Of a stretch of 45,447 nt of DNA, positions 1 through 11,118 are shown in pieces. The position numbers and the translations under genes were made by a program. The notes under the pieces are model-generated. The model saw only the letters and a program-made list of their open reading frames with translations. It did not search any database and was not told the origin of the DNA. The stretch covers positions 1-45,447 of the forward strand of contig CABZEU010000011.1 in assembly GCA_902524795.1 (NCBI GenBank), read 5' to 3'. Position 1 is the first letter of the stretch. Every line of letters starts with the position of its first letter. This DNA is from an uncultured Pelagibacteraceae bacterium. Lineage in GTDB: Bacteria > Pseudomonadota > Alphaproteobacteria > Pelagibacterales > AG-422-B15.

Positions 1-672
1 GTCTTTACGGCCAATCATACTCACTTAGCAAATATCTCTAATGAACGAAAATGGTATGAATTTAAAGAAATTTTGAAATTAAAAACACCCCATACTTCAC
101 TTCATATGATGGAGAGTGTAGGAATATTGAAAACTCATTTTGAAGGAGCCTTACCGGATGAAAATTTTAAAAATTTAATCGAAATTGAATCAAGAATCGG
201 TGCCGCTCCCAATCCAATAATTAGGTTGAGTATACTTATCGGAAGTTCACTTGAAAAAACAAACCATTTTATCAATGCTTTTCCGCTTTCCAAGGCGGAC
301 TCAACAGAGTTACTGAAATTATCAAGCTTAAATAAAAAAATTGTTTCATATCTCTCAATGAAAGAAGTTCGTTACTTATTGTATAAGCTTGGCAAAACTG
401 AGTTTCAAAATCAGATAATCATAAATTGGTCCCGAGATACTCAAAATAAGAACGAAGTTAACTGGAGATCTTTATACGAAGTAGCAAATAATTGGACCAA
501 ACCCAATTTTGAAATTTCATCCAAAGATATTATTAACATGGGTATAGAACAAGGACCAATGGTTGGAAGAATAATGTCAGAAGTTGAAGATTGGTGGGCA
601 GAAAATGACTTTATCGATGATAAGTTTTCTCTAATAGAGCGCTTGAAAGCTATTGTTCAGGCTCAAAAATAA
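1..672 (+). CDS. CCA tRNA nucleotidyltransferase / poly(A) polymerase family, C-terminal part (5' truncated by window edge)
   Basis: Frame 1 is open from base 1 (VFTANHTHLANISNERKWYEF...) to TAA at 670-672. The C-terminal region (FEISSKDIINMGIEQGPMVGRIMSEVEDWWAENDF) resembles the C-terminus of alphaproteobacterial CCA-adding enzymes. Confidence 0.65.
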   Translation, partial: VFTANHTHLANISNERKWYEFKEILKLKTPHTSLHMMESVGILKTHFEGALPDENFKNLIEIESRIGAAPNPIIRLSILIGSSLEKTNHFINAFPLSKADSTELLKLSSLNKKIVSYLSMKEVRYLLYKLGKTEFQNQIIINWSRDTQNKNEVNWRSLYEVANNWTKPNFEISSKDIINMGIEQGPMVGRIMSEVEDWWAENDFIDDKFSLIERLKAIVQAQK

Positions 673-686
673 AAAATTTTTTATTT
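667..686. terminator. AT-only perfect 20-bp palindrome between the convergent cca and greA ends
   Basis: AAATAAAAAATTTTTTATTT at 667-686; position fits a bidirectional 3' end, but there is no loop and no GC stem. Confidence 0.25.
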
Positions 687-1160
687 GAATTCAATTTTTT
701 TAATATCGTAATTCTTTTCACCTTTTGGCGTTGTTACAGTAACAAAATCTCCTTTTTCTTTTCCAATGAGCGCTCTTGCAACAGGTGACTTATAGGACAA
801 TAAGCCTGACTCAATATCTGCTTCATCATCACCAACAATTTGGAATTTGGTTTTAGACTCATCATCTAGATCAGATAGTTCTACGGTTGCACCAAAAACA
901 ATTGTCTTCTGATTTTTTGGAATATTATCAAGATCTATTATTTCAGCATTTGCAAGTATCAGTTGAATTTCTTGAATACGTCCTTCAATATGCCCTTGCT
1001 CTTCCTTGGCTGCATGATACTCAGCATTTTCTTTTAAGTCACCATGCTCCCTTGCTTCAGCTATGGCCTGAATGACCTTTTGACGCTTATTGTTAATAAG
1101 ATCATTCAATTCATCTTGAAGTTTTTTTGCACCTTTTACCGTAATTGGTTCAGTTTCCAT
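681..1160 (-). CDS. greA: Transcription elongation factor GreA
   Basis: 159 aa; N-terminal coiled coil ([31 protein letters not shown]) and C-terminal [14 protein letters not shown]. Confidence 0.97.
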   Translation of the reverse strand: METEPITVKGAKKLQDELNDLINNKRQKVIQAIAEAREHGDLKENAEYHAAKEEQGHIEGRIQEIQLILANAEIIDLDNIPKNQKTIVFGATVELSDLDDESKTKFQIVGDDEADIESGLLSYKSPVARALIGKEKGDFVTVTTPKGEKNYDIKKIEFK

Positions 1161-1166
1161 TTCAAT

Positions 1167-1970
1167 TTACTTCCACTTTGCGTTTGGTGGCATAGACATT
1201 AATATTGCATCAATATTACCGCCACTATTAAGTCCAAATTTAGTTCCACGGTCGTATAAAAGATTATATTCTACGTATCGGCCTCGTTTCAACAACTGAA
1301 TTTCTTTCTGTTTTTTTGTGAATTTTTCAAACATTTTTCTACGGACAACTTCTTTAATAATTTCTACGAAGGTTAATCCAATATCTTTAACAAAATCAAA
1401 ATCATTATTCCAATCATCCATTTTATAATCGAAGAAAATTCCACCGATACCTCTTATTTCTTTTCTATGCGGCATATAAAAGTACTCATCGCACCATTTT
1501 TTATATTTAGGATAATAACTCTTACCGTGCTTATCACATGTATTTTTAAGTCTGGAGTGAAAGTTCTTTTTTAGTATTTTATCTTCTAAGCATGGAGTCG
1601 CGTCAATTCCTCCCCCAAACCAACTTTTGCCGGTAATAATATGACGCGTATTAAAGTGCAGTGCTGGAACTTTTGGATTTACTGGATGAAGCACCACTGA
1701 AACACCTGATGACCAGAAATTATTATTTTTTTTAGTGCCAGGTATTTGCTTTGCAAAGTCTTTTGGAAATTTTCCAATAACATTTGAAAATGCAACGCCA
1801 CCTTTTTCAATTACATCGCCTTCAATAATTCTATACTCACCCTTTGACCATTTATTCTTCTTAAATTTAGCATTTGATCCATATTCTTTTTCAAGTTCAA
1901 GAACTGCATCACATATTAAATTTTGAAGTTCTATAAACCAGTCTTTACAAATCTTTTTATTATTCTTCAT
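1167..1970 (-). CDS. hemF: Oxygen-dependent coproporphyrinogen III oxidase
   Basis: 267 aa with HFNTRHI, WFGGGIDATPCL, GIGGIFFD and RGRYVEYNLLYDRGTKFGL motifs. Confidence 0.97.
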   Translation of the reverse strand: MKNNKKICKDWFIELQNLICDAVLELEKEYGSNAKFKKNKWSKGEYRIIEGDVIEKGGVAFSNVIGKFPKDFAKQIPGTKKNNNFWSSGVSVVLHPVNPKVPALHFNTRHIITGKSWFGGGIDATPCLEDKILKKNFHSRLKNTCDKHGKSYYPKYKKWCDEYFYMPHRKEIRGIGGIFFDYKMDDWNNDFDFVKDIGLTFVEIIKEVVRRKMFEKFTKKQKEIQLLKRGRYVEYNLLYDRGTKFGLNSGGNIDAILMSMPPNAKWK

Positions 1971-1971
1971 A

Positions 1972-2427
1972 CTAAATTGTTTTTAATTGCCTTATAGCTT
2001 CCGAGAGTACTATCGCAGATGATGTAGCTACATTGAGTGATCTCGCACCTGCTTTCATTCTTATCTTAATAACCTCATCTACTTCTTGATGAACGTATTC
2101 TGGCACGCCTGCACTTTCTCTCCCAACGATTAGATTGTCTGATTGATTAAAGTAATAATCATAATGAGACTTGCCCCCTTTTGTTGAAAGTAATATTTTT
2201 CTCCCATTCCTTTTTGTCATATAATCTTTCCAATCATCAAACTCACTTATCTTGACATTTTTTATATAATCCATTGCAACACGGTTTAGCGATTTTTCAG
2301 ACAAAACAAATGATGCGGGATGGATAATATCTATATTCACATCAAAACATGAGCAAATGCGAATCATAGCACCAGTATTTTGAGGAATATCAGGTTCAAA
2401 TATCGCTAAATTCAATTTTAAATTCAC
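1972..2427 (-). CDS. trmL: tRNA (cytidine(34)-2'-O)-methyltransferase, SpoU/TrmH family
   Basis: 151 aa; IFEPDIPQNTGAMIR N-terminus, VGRESAGVPEYVH and RSLNVATSSAIVLSEA motifs. Confidence 0.93.
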   Translation of the reverse strand: MNLKLNLAIFEPDIPQNTGAMIRICSCFDVNIDIIHPASFVLSEKSLNRVAMDYIKNVKISEFDDWKDYMTKRNGRKILLSTKGGKSHYDYYFNQSDNLIVGRESAGVPEYVHQEVDEVIKIRMKAGARSLNVATSSAIVLSEAIRQLKTI

Positions 2428-2550
2428 CCTTCTAGATTTTTAGAGAAATATGCGTCATCTTGACCCAATTTATCCATCAATTGCTTATTTAATTTCGCAT
2501 AAAAATGCTTATTTTAGAGTATATTAGCAAATAAATATTGGGAAGATAAT

Positions 2551-3060
2551 TTGTCAGACAAACCTGTTACAAGAAGAAACTTTTTGTACATTACGACTGG
2601 AACATTTACTGCCGCTGGAGCAGCTTCATTAGTATGGCCTTTTATAGATCAAATGAACCCAGATGCATCAGTAAAAGCACTTGCTTCTACGGAAGTTGAC
2701 TTAAGACCTATTGCGCCAGGCCAAAGTATTACGGTTTTGTGGAGAGGTAAGCCTGTTTTTATCAGAAGAAGAACACCTGAGGAGATATCAGAAGCTAAAG
2801 CTGTATCTCTAGATGAATTACCGGATCCTCAAGATGATTCAGCTAGGGCTAAAAACCCAGAGTGGCTGGTAATGGTTGGAATATGTACCCATTTGGGATG
2901 TATACCACTTGGTCAAAAGGGTGAATATAATGGTTGGTTCTGTCCATGTCATGGTTCACACTATGATACATCAGGAAGAATAAGAAAAGGTCCAGCCCCT
3001 ACCAATTTGGAAATTCCTGACTATGTATTTCTTAATGATAACACTATTAAAATTGGATAA
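2551..3060 (+). CDS. petA: Ubiquinol-cytochrome c reductase Rieske iron-sulfur subunit
   Basis: TTG start; Tat-like RRNFLY signal; CTHLGC and CPCHGSHYD cluster-binding motifs. Confidence 0.97.
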   Translation: MSDKPVTRRNFLYITTGTFTAAGAASLVWPFIDQMNPDASVKALASTEVDLRPIAPGQSITVLWRGKPVFIRRRTPEEISEAKAVSLDELPDPQDDSARAKNPEWLVMVGICTHLGCIPLGQKGEYNGWFCPCHGSHYDTSGRIRKGPAPTNLEIPDYVFLNDNTIKIG

Positions 3061-3065
3061 ATAAC

Positions 3066-4319
3066 ATGAGCGACAATTACGTACCAAAGTCAGCAGTTGG
3101 AAAATGGTTTAATGAAAGGTTACCTTTACTAGACCTAATTTATGGACACTTAATGCCATACCCAACTCCAAAAAATTTAAACTATTTTTGGACGTTCGGT
3201 GGAATTTTGACGTTTTGCTTGGTTACGCAAATTATAACCGGCTTAGTACTTGCTATGCACTATGTTGCTGATGCTGATTTAGCTTTTGCTAGTGTTGAAC
3301 ACATTATGCGTGATGTAAACTATGGTTGGTTATTAAGATATATTCATGCAAATGGTGCATCTCTATTTTTTATGGCTGTCTACATTCACATGGCAAGATC
3401 TATGTTTTATGGTTCTTATAAAGAACCACGAGAACTTATTTGGATTATAGGTGTATTTATATTCTTACTTATGATCGCCACTGCATTTATGGGATATGTT
3501 TTGCCTTGGGGTCAAATGAGTTTTTGGGGAGCTACTGTGATAACCAACCTATTTAGCGCAATACCGATTGTTGGAGAGTCTGTGACTAATTGGTTATGGG
3601 GAGGTTATGCTGTCGGCAGTCCGTTGTTGACAAGATTCTTTACCTTGCATTACTTAATGCCTTTTCTTATCTTCGCATTGGTAATTCTTCATGTTTGGGC
3701 TCTTCACGTACCAGGAAACAATAACCCTGAGGGGATCGATGTTGTTAAAGGATCACAAGATACAGTACCATTTCACCCACATTACGTAGTGAAAGATTTA
3801 TTTGCACTTGTTGTGTTTTTAATTATTTTTGCAGGGTTTGTATTTTTCGTGCCAAACCTTCTGGGACATACTGATAATTATATTCAAGCTAATCCACTTC
3901 AAACACCCGAGCATATTGTTCCTGAGTGGTATTTTTTACCTTTCTATGCAATCTTAAGGGCTGTACCAGACAAGCTTGGTGGAGTAATACTAATGGTATC
4001 AGCTATAGCTATTCTTGCTTTCTTGCCATGGCTGGATACTTCAAAAGTAAGGTCAGCAAAATACAGACCTCTCTACAAACAGTTTGTATGGCTCTTCTTT
4101 GCAAACACTATTTTTCTTGGCTACTTGGGAGCGCAAGTAGCAGATGGTATGTATTTAATCATGGGTAGAATTGCCACTGTATATTACTTTGCTCACTTTA
4201 TAATAATTTTGCCTTTGCTTGGGTATATTGAGAAAACCAAGCCGCTGCCTAAAAGCTTGAGCGAACCTGTTTTGTCAAAAGAGGAAAAAGAGATAATTGC
4301 CTCAGGAGCAACTACATAA
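3066..4319 (+). CDS. petB: Cytochrome b of the bc1 complex
   Basis: 417 aa multi-TM protein; [17 protein letters not shown] and [13 protein letters not shown] (PEWY) motifs. Confidence 0.98.
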   Translation: MSDNYVPKSAVGKWFNERLPLLDLIYGHLMPYPTPKNLNYFWTFGGILTFCLVTQIITGLVLAMHYVADADLAFASVEHIMRDVNYGWLLRYIHANGASLFFMAVYIHMARSMFYGSYKEPRELIWIIGVFIFLLMIATAFMGYVLPWGQMSFWGATVITNLFSAIPIVGESVTNWLWGGYAVGSPLLTRFFTLHYLMPFLIFALVILHVWALHVPGNNNPEGIDVVKGSQDTVPFHPHYVVKDLFALVVFLIIFAGFVFFVPNLLGHTDNYIQANPLQTPEHIVPEWYFLPFYAILRAVPDKLGGVILMVSAIAILAFLPWLDTSKVRSAKYRPLYKQFVWLFFANTIFLGYLGAQVADGMYLIMGRIATVYYFAHFIIILPLLGYIEKTKPLPKSLSEPVLSKEEKEIIASGATT

Positions 4320-4324
4320 GTTAA

Positions 4325-5098
4325 ATGCAATATTTATCAAAAATATTAATTTTAATTTTCCTACACATTGCCTTATTACAAATTTCTGCTCAAGCGGCGG
4401 AAATGAAAGAGCCTTTGCACCCAGAATGGTCATTCGAGGGGCCGTTGGGTAAGTTTGAAAGAGCTTCATTACAAAGAGGTTACCAAGTTTACACAGAAGT
4501 ATGTTCTGGCTGTCATTCAATGGAATTGTTGAGTTATAGAAACTTAATGGAAGACGGTGGCCCTGAGTTCTCTGAGGCGCAAGTGAAAGCTATGGCAGCT
4601 GCTTTTGAGGTAAAGGGCGCTCCAGATGAGTATGGCGATGTAGTTATGCGACCAGCTATCTTGTCAGATAAATTTGTCAGTCCCTATGAAAACGAACAAC
4701 AAGGAAGAGCAGCCAATGGTGGAGCATATCCTCCGGATCTATCTGTAATGGTTAAAGCACGACATGGTGGAGCAGATTATGTTTATTCATTACTGCTTGG
4801 ATATGAAGATGCCCCTGAGGGCATGGTTCTTGACGATGGTGTATACTACAATATTTACGCTAAGGGACAAAAAATTGCTATGCCACAATTGCTCTCAGCT
4901 GATGCTGTTGAGTATAGTGACGGTACGGAAGCAACTCCAGAACAAATGGCTAGAGATGTTACTATGTTTTTGACATGGACAGCAGAACCTAAATTGGAAG
5001 CGCGCAAGAGAATCGGCTTTAAAGTTATAACGTACCTATTAATACTTTCATTCTTGCTTTACTTTACGAATAAGCAAATTTGGAAAGATTCACACTAG
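4325..5098 (+). CDS. petC: Cytochrome c1
   Basis: Signal peptide, CSGCHS haem motif, C-terminal TM anchor; directly follows petB. Confidence 0.96.
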   Translation: MQYLSKILILIFLHIALLQISAQAAEMKEPLHPEWSFEGPLGKFERASLQRGYQVYTEVCSGCHSMELLSYRNLMEDGGPEFSEAQVKAMAAAFEVKGAPDEYGDVVMRPAILSDKFVSPYENEQQGRAANGGAYPPDLSVMVKARHGGADYVYSLLLGYEDAPEGMVLDDGVYYNIYAKGQKIAMPQLLSADAVEYSDGTEATPEQMARDVTMFLTWTAEPKLEARKRIGFKVITYLLILSFLLYFTNKQIWKDSH

Positions 5099-5248
5099 TA
5101 TAATTATAAAAATACATTTTATTTCAATAATTTAATTTTTTTCTTTACAGTAAGTTGTAAGCTTCGTTATCCACAAGCTGATTAAATCTGTCTCGTAAAC
5201 TATTTTTGATTAATATAAACTCTAAAGTCAACTAGATGGAGGATCTTA

Positions 5249-6538
5249 ATGTTAGAAAATATTTTTAAATTGAATGAAAATGGAACGAGCGTAAGAACAG
5301 AAATTCTTGCTGGGCTCGCTACATTTTTAACAATGGCTTATATCATTGTTGTTAATCCGGCAATATTATCAACTGATGGTACAGGCATGGATTTTGGTGG
5401 CGTATTTGTTGCGACCATTATCGCGGCAGTTGTTGGTTGTTTAGTTATGGGATTATGGGCTAATTGGCCAATAGCACTTGCACCAGGAATGGGACTAAAT
5501 GCATTTTTTGCTTTCGGCGTTGTATTCGGAATGGGCTACACCTACCAGCAAGCACTTGCTGCGGTATTCATTGCAGGAATTGCATTCCTCATATTGTCCA
5601 TAACACCTGCACGTCAGTGGATTATTAATAGTATTCCAAAAAGTATGAAGTTTGGAGTTGGCGCTGGTATTGGTTTATTTTTAGCAATCATTGGCTTAAA
5701 AAATGCAGGAGTTGTTGTCGATAACCCAGCAACTTTAGTGGGACTTGGAGATGTAAGTTCTATGCCTGTTATACTTGCTGCAGTTGGCTTTGCAATAATG
5801 GCCGTTCTTGATAAGAGAGGTGTACCGGGTTCAATCATTATTGGAATACTTGTGGTAAGTGTTGTTGCTTGGATGACAGGGGTCAGCGCAATTGACGGAG
5901 TAGTGGGATCTATACCTCCAGCTGTTCATGCATTTTCAATGGACTTTAGCCTTATTGCAACGGCTGGCTTTATTGGTGTAGCTTTTGCATTTCTTTTTGT
6001 AGATTTCTTTGATACTGCTGGAACGCTAACTTCAGTTGCTAACCTTACGGGAAAAGTTGACCAAGATGGAAATGTTGATGGTATTGGCAAAGCTGTCTTA
6101 GCAGACTCTGCGGCGACGACAGTTGGTGCTTTAGTGGGAACATCAAATACAACTTCTTACATTGAGTCAGGAGCTGGTATTAAAGAAGGTGGCAGAACAG
6201 GCCTTACAGCTGTAACCGTTGCAATTCTTTTTGCTATATGTTTATTTCTTGCTCCATTAGCTCAAAGTATACCATCTTTTGCAACTGCGCCTGCGCTTGT
6301 TTTTGTTGCAACTTTCTTCTTGAAGAATTTGCGCGATATAGAATGGGACGATGTGAGTGAATATGCTCCCGCAGTTTTAGCGGCTGTTTTAATGCCTCTA
6401 ACTTTCAGTATTGCTCATGGTATAGCTCTAGGTTTCATTGCCTATGTAGTGATAAAAGCTTTAAGTGGTAGACATGAAGATCTGAATGCAGGATCTATTG
6501 TAATCGGAGCATTATCCGTACTCTACTTCATCTTTTAA
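5249..6538 (+). CDS. NCS2/AzgA-type purine (guanine/hypoxanthine) permease
   Basis: 429 aa; AGLATFLTMAYIIVVNPAIL, APGMGLNAFFAF, FFDTAGTLTSVA and SNTTSYIESGAGIKEGGRTGLTAV motifs. Confidence 0.93.
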   Translation: MLENIFKLNENGTSVRTEILAGLATFLTMAYIIVVNPAILSTDGTGMDFGGVFVATIIAAVVGCLVMGLWANWPIALAPGMGLNAFFAFGVVFGMGYTYQQALAAVFIAGIAFLILSITPARQWIINSIPKSMKFGVGAGIGLFLAIIGLKNAGVVVDNPATLVGLGDVSSMPVILAAVGFAIMAVLDKRGVPGSIIIGILVVSVVAWMTGVSAIDGVVGSIPPAVHAFSMDFSLIATAGFIGVAFAFLFVDFFDTAGTLTSVANLTGKVDQDGNVDGIGKAVLADSAATTVGALVGTSNTTSYIESGAGIKEGGRTGLTAVTVAILFAICLFLAPLAQSIPSFATAPALVFVATFFLKNLRDIEWDDVSEYAPAVLAAVLMPLTFSIAHGIALGFIAYVVIKALSGRHEDLNAGSIVIGALSVLYFIF

Positions 6539-6544
6539 ACTTAC

Positions 6545-6991
6545 TTAATGATTGGCTTTGTCTTCCTCATCCCAGGGGAAGACAGGCCAAGTATCTTGAG
6601 TTATTTCTTCAACATACGTACTAGCTAACGGTAGCCCTCTAGGCTTAGCATAAATCACAGCTAAATGCATATTAGGCATATATTCTTTAAGAGCTTTTGC
6701 CGTTCCACCTTTATCTACAATATCATCAATTACGAGAACTATTTCATCTGTTTTTGGAGCTCGGTGAACAATAGCCTCTCCTGCCTCTCGATCAATATAA
6801 CTTTGTATGGAAACGATATCCACGTCTTGTATGCCTAGAGTGTAAGCAACAACTGCAGCGGGCACAAAGCCTCCTCTAGAAACAACAACCATTTTATCGA
6901 AGTTAATATTTTTACTTTTTATTAAGTGTCCAAGCTTTACAGCTTTCTCATGCATTTCCTCATAAGTCGGGAATACTAATTTATGTTCCAT
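6545..6991 (-). CDS. Xanthine/guanine-type phosphoribosyltransferase
   Basis: PRPP loop VLVIDDIVDKGGTAK, VVSRGGFVPAA, C-terminal QDTWPVFPWDEED; 148 aa. Confidence 0.88.
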   Translation of the reverse strand: MEHKLVFPTYEEMHEKAVKLGHLIKSKNINFDKMVVVSRGGFVPAAVVAYTLGIQDVDIVSIQSYIDREAGEAIVHRAPKTDEIVLVIDDIVDKGGTAKALKEYMPNMHLAVIYAKPRGLPLASTYVEEITQDTWPVFPWDEEDKANH

Positions 6992-6993
6992 AT

Positions 6994-8082
6994 CTAATTA
7001 TTAAATAAAAAATGCATTACGTCACCATCTTGTACAGTATATTCTTTACCTTCGCTACGCATCTTTCCTTGTTCTTTTGCTTTTATTTCACCCATGCATT
7101 CAATGTAATCATTATACGCAATAGTTTCAGCTCGAATAAAACCTTTTTCAAAATCAGTATGAATCCTTCCTGCAGCCTGCGGCGCTGTTGTCCCCGATTC
7201 TATGGTCCACGCTCTGGTTTCTTGCTCACCAGCAGTAAAATAAGTAATCAAATTTAGCGTTTTGTAGCCGCTACGGATAATTTTATTCAAACCCGACTCC
7301 TCTAATCCTAAGCTCTGTACATACTCCTTTTGATCTTCATCACTTAATGAGGAAATCTGGGACTCTATCTCTGCAGAAATAAGAATAATTTCATTGTTAA
7401 AATTATTTTTAATTTTTTCTATGAATTCATTCCCACCTATAATTGACTCTTCATTGACATTACACACATAGATTGTTGGTTTAAACGTAATTAAATTAAA
7501 CTCCGACGAATTTGATTTTATCTCAGCTAAATTTTCAATTGTAATTGCTGGCTCACCTTTCCCAAGATGGTTAAGTAACTTTTCCGCTGCTGAGATCTTT
7601 ATTTTTGCATCTTTATCACCTTTTTTAGCTTGTTTTTCGAGACCAGATTTTAATTTTTCTAGTAGTTCAATATCGGATAACACTAATTCAGTATTTATGG
7701 TTTCAATATCATCCAAGGGGTCAATTTTATTGCTTACGTGAGTTATATTTTCATCTTCAAAGCACCTAACCACGTGTATGATTGCGTCAACCTCTCTTAT
7801 ATGTGATAAGAATTTATTTCCTAATCCTTCACCCTTTGATGCACCTTTAACAAGTCCAGCTATATCAAAAAATGTCAGTGAGGTAGGTATAGTTTTTTTA
7901 GATTTTGCGATCTCAGTTAGAGTATTAACTCTTTCATCAGGAACTATTACGGTACCTTCATTTGGATCTATTGTGCAAAAGGGATAGTTGGCGGCTTCAG
8001 CTGAAATTTTTTTGGTAAGAGCATTAAATAAAGTTGATTTCCCAACATTAGGTAGTCCAACAATTCCGCATTTAAATCCCAT
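6994..8082 (-). CDS. ychF: Ribosome-associated P-loop ATPase YchF (Obg family)
   Basis: GIVGLPNVGKSTLFNAL, NYPFCTIDPNEG and FFDIAGLVKGASKGEGLGNKFL motifs. Confidence 0.98.
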   Translation of the reverse strand: MGFKCGIVGLPNVGKSTLFNALTKKISAEAANYPFCTIDPNEGTVIVPDERVNTLTEIAKSKKTIPTSLTFFDIAGLVKGASKGEGLGNKFLSHIREVDAIIHVVRCFEDENITHVSNKIDPLDDIETINTELVLSDIELLEKLKSGLEKQAKKGDKDAKIKISAAEKLLNHLGKGEPAITIENLAEIKSNSSEFNLITFKPTIYVCNVNEESIIGGNEFIEKIKNNFNNEIILISAEIESQISSLSDEDQKEYVQSLGLEESGLNKIIRSGYKTLNLITYFTAGEQETRAWTIESGTTAPQAAGRIHTDFEKGFIRAETIAYNDYIECMGEIKAKEQGKMRSEGKEYTVQDGDVMHFLFNN

Positions 8083-8083
8083 A

Positions 8084-8641
8084 TTATAATTTAATATTAT
8101 TTAAGAATTGAGATTTATTCTCTGATATCAGGAATTTTAAGTGAGATGAAATACTGATCTTTAATTGATCAACAATTTCTAACTCCTTTTTTTTAAAGTT
8201 TCCTAGAACATGCCTGTTAACCAATTCACGGCTTCCAGGGTGATCAATTCCAATCCTTACTCTATTATAATTTTTGCCTATACATGAGTCTATGGATTTT
8301 AATCCATTATGACCAGCGGGTGAGCCACCATTCTTGATTTTTACTTTTCCAAGAGAAATATCAAGGTCATCGTGGAAAACATAAACTGAATCTAGATGGA
8401 GTTTATAAAAATTAACGAGTTTTGCAATACTGCCACCACATTCATTCATGTAATCGCATGACTTAAATGTGAGTATTTTTTTTCTGCTGATGGAAAAAGT
8501 TTTTAAATCACCGTTGAATTTTTTTTCACTCTTAATAATTTCATTATTATCATTGATTTTATCAATAACAATGAATCCTATATTATGTCTATTTAAGGAA
8601 TGTTTTTCACCAGGGTTTCCTAAACCAATTAGAGCAATCAT
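8084..8641 (-). CDS. pth: Peptidyl-tRNA hydrolase
   Basis: IGLGNPGEKHSLNRHNIGF, FHDDLDISLGKVKIKNGGSPAGHNGLKSI motifs. Confidence 0.97.
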   Translation of the reverse strand: MIALIGLGNPGEKHSLNRHNIGFIVIDKINDNNEIIKSEKKFNGDLKTFSISRKKILTFKSCDYMNECGGSIAKLVNFYKLHLDSVYVFHDDLDISLGKVKIKNGGSPAGHNGLKSIDSCIGKNYNRVRIGIDHPGSRELVNRHVLGNFKKKELEIVDQLKISISSHLKFLISENKSQFLNNIKL

Positions 8642-8686
8642 ACGTTTAAGAATATAGAAATTATGTATTAGTTGAAAGGTAAAGTA

Positions 8687-9373
8687 TTAATCTTTAGCTT
8701 CTTCTTTTTTAGCATCATCAGTTGATGCTTCTTTAGCTTCATCAGTTGTTTCCGCTCCTTCTTCAGCTGCTTCTTCACCTTCTACAGGAGTTTCAGGTTC
8801 TTTGACAACAGTTGGCGCGGCAACTGATGCTACAGTAAAGTCACGATCACTAATTGTAGGAGTAATATCGCTTGATAAATTTGCAGCTGATATCCTGATG
8901 GTATCGCCAATATCTAAACCATCTAAATCAAATACAATTTCTTCAGGAATATTATTTGCTGGACAACTTAGTTGTACAGTTCTTCTGTTAACATTAAGAA
9001 CTCCACCACGCTTAAGGCCAGGAGATGACTCTTCATTGATAAATCGAGTTGGTATATCCAGCGTGATTTTTGAGTCTTCTGCCAATCTTAAAAAGTCCAC
9101 GTGAATTGGTTGATCTGAAAGTGGATCAAACTGAACATCTCTGGGGATTGCGAGATTTTTCTTACCAGCGATATTTAGAGAAATAATTCTTGTAAGGAAC
9201 CCGCCCGAGTTGATTTCTTTTTGGACAGAAATTTTATCAAGGGAAATATTAAGAGACTCTTCACCCAATCCATAGATAACAGAGGGAATTTTACCAGAAG
9301 CAATGACTTTTTTTACTGCTGATTTTCCAGACTCTGCTCTTATTTCAGCATCTAAATTTGTTTCTTTTGACAT
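8687..9373 (-). CDS. rplY: Ribosomal protein bL25 / general stress protein Ctc form
   Basis: 228 aa; N-terminal L25 domain, Ctc-type C-terminal domain, low-complexity acidic tail (EGEEAAEEGAETTDEAKEA...). Confidence 0.95.
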   Translation of the reverse strand: MSKETNLDAEIRAESGKSAVKKVIASGKIPSVIYGLGEESLNISLDKISVQKEINSGGFLTRIISLNIAGKKNLAIPRDVQFDPLSDQPIHVDFLRLAEDSKITLDIPTRFINEESSPGLKRGGVLNVNRRTVQLSCPANNIPEEIVFDLDGLDIGDTIRISAANLSSDITPTISDRDFTVASVAAPTVVKEPETPVEGEEAAEEGAETTDEAKEASTDDAKKEEAKD

Positions 9374-9424
9374 AATAATGTTGTGGTACTTAGATTAAAT
9401 TTACTTATATGGCAAGCATATTAA

Positions 9425-10360
9425 TCAAAAATCAAACAGGCTGGATACCGAGCTTTCTTCAGAAATTCTTTTTATCGCTTCACCTAACAGATTGGATACA
9501 TCAATAGAACGTATTTTATTGCCATTACTTAATAAATCTTGATTGTTAATAGAATTGGTAATTACCAACTCAGTTAATTTTGAATTATTTATTCTCTCGA
9601 GAGCTTTTCCGGTAAGTACGCCGTGTGTTACGTAGGATGTTATGCTATTAGCTCCAAGATCCATGATCCTGTTAGCTGCATTAGAAATCGTTCCAGCAGA
9701 GTCGATTATGTCGTCTAAAATAATACAGTCTTTTCCTTTAACATCTCCAATGATATTCATAACTTCGCTCTCACCGGGTTTAGATCGCCTTTTATCAACA
9801 ATGGCTATTGAAGCACCAATTTTATTAGCAATAGCTCTAGCCCTTACAACTCCCCCAATATCAGGTGAAACTGCAACTAAGTTTCCAATATCATATTTTT
9901 CTTTTATATCTTTTGAAAAAACTGGTCCTGCAAAAAGATTATCAGTAGGAATATCAAAGAAACCTTGTATCTGTTCAGCATGTAAATCTAATGTTAAAAC
10001 TCTATCAGCCCCAGCAGTTGTGATTAAGTTAGCAACTAATTTCGCAGATATAGGTGTTCTAGGGCCAGGCTTTCTATCTTGTCGTGCATAACCGTAATAA
10101 GGAATCACAGCTGTAATTCTTTTTGCAGACGCTCTTTTTAGAGCATCCATAATTACAAGTAGCTCCATAAGATTATCGTTAGCAGGGTGGGATAGAGATT
10201 CTATAACAAAAACATCCTCACCTCGTATATTTTCTTTAATTTCAACGTAAACTTCATCATCGGCAAACCTTTGTATGGAAGCGTTCGTTAAGTTCTCACC
10301 AAGATAATCAGAAACACTTTTAGAAAGAGGTAAATTACTATTTCCCGCAATAATTCTCAT
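9425..10360 (-). CDS. prs: Ribose-phosphate pyrophosphokinase
   Basis: [26 protein letters not shown] and [14 protein letters not shown] motifs. Confidence 0.98.
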   Translation of the reverse strand: MRIIAGNSNLPLSKSVSDYLGENLTNASIQRFADDEVYVEIKENIRGEDVFVIESLSHPANDNLMELLVIMDALKRASAKRITAVIPYYGYARQDRKPGPRTPISAKLVANLITTAGADRVLTLDLHAEQIQGFFDIPTDNLFAGPVFSKDIKEKYDIGNLVAVSPDIGGVVRARAIANKIGASIAIVDKRRSKPGESEVMNIIGDVKGKDCIILDDIIDSAGTISNAANRIMDLGANSITSYVTHGVLTGKALERINNSKLTELVITNSINNQDLLSNGNKIRSIDVSNLLGEAIKRISEESSVSSLFDF

Positions 10361-11118
10361 GAATGATCTCCTTTTATAGTAATTGTTGAAATCATTCTAC
10401 CATAATCATCCTCTTTTTTATGAAGTGACCGTCTGTAGCTGAAACAAAGGTGTTCGTCATTGTAAGTATCAATGTTGACAGTGTCTATGTTTCCAACGCC
10501 TTGCTCTCCAAGTTTAAATGTAATGAATTTTTTTAGGGAAAACTGATATTTATCCTTATTGATTTCGATAAAAAATTGTCTATTTCTTGTCGACTTGTCT
10601 ACAAATATTTTGAAAAAGTCTGATTTCACGTCATATGAGCTTTGTCCAATACATGGCCCAATTGAACAATTTATATTGTTAATGTTTGCACCAATGAGCT
10701 TCATACTTGATAAAGTATTTTCAATAATACCGTTGAGTGCTCCTTTCCAACCTACATGACAAGCTCCAATAATTGATTTTTTTTGGTCAAAAAATAAGAT
10801 CGGAGCACAATCGGCTGTCAGAACTGACAATATTATATTCTGATGTTTTGTTACTATACCGTCACACTTATATTCTGTTTGCTGAAATTTAGGCTCAACT
10901 ATTTTGCATATGTTTGAATGTGTTTGATGCATTGTAATCAACTTAGACCTTGGAAGATTGAAATACTTATGAATTATCTTTAAATTATCCTCTACCAATA
11001 GAGGATTATCATTTGATCCTTTGCCACAATTTAGTGATGAATATTTTTTTTTACTAAAACCACCAATTCTTGAAAAAAAACAGTGATCAACGTCGCTTAA
11101 ATTTTTTGAAAAAAACAT
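10357..11118 (-). CDS. pgeF: Peptidoglycan editing factor PgeF / YfiH (laccase-domain) family
   Basis: [40 protein letters not shown] and CFSYRRSLH motifs. Confidence 0.94.
   Translation of the reverse strand: MFFSKNLSDVDHCFFSRIGGFSKKKYSSLNCGKGSNDNPLLVEDNLKIIHKYFNLPRSKLITMHQTHSNICKIVEPKFQQTEYKCDGIVTKHQNIILSVLTADCAPILFFDQKKSIIGACHVGWKGALNGIIENTLSSMKLIGANINNINCSIGPCIGQSSYDVKSDFFKIFVDKSTRNRQFFIEINKDKYQFSLKKFITFKLGEQGVGNIDTVNIDTYNDEHLCFSYRRSLHKKEDDYGRMISTITIKGDHS

Noticed and set aside
5099-5248. Possible purine riboswitch upstream of the permease
   Set aside because: I looked for the conserved guanine/adenine aptamer core (three-way junction and loop motifs) and could not recognise it.
8802-9104. 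100-aa ORF antisense to rplY
   Set aside because: Entirely within a well-supported CDS; no domain features.
9642-10091. 149-aa ORF antisense to prs
   Set aside because: Lies wholly inside prs, has no recognisable motif, and is consistent with codon-bias artefact.
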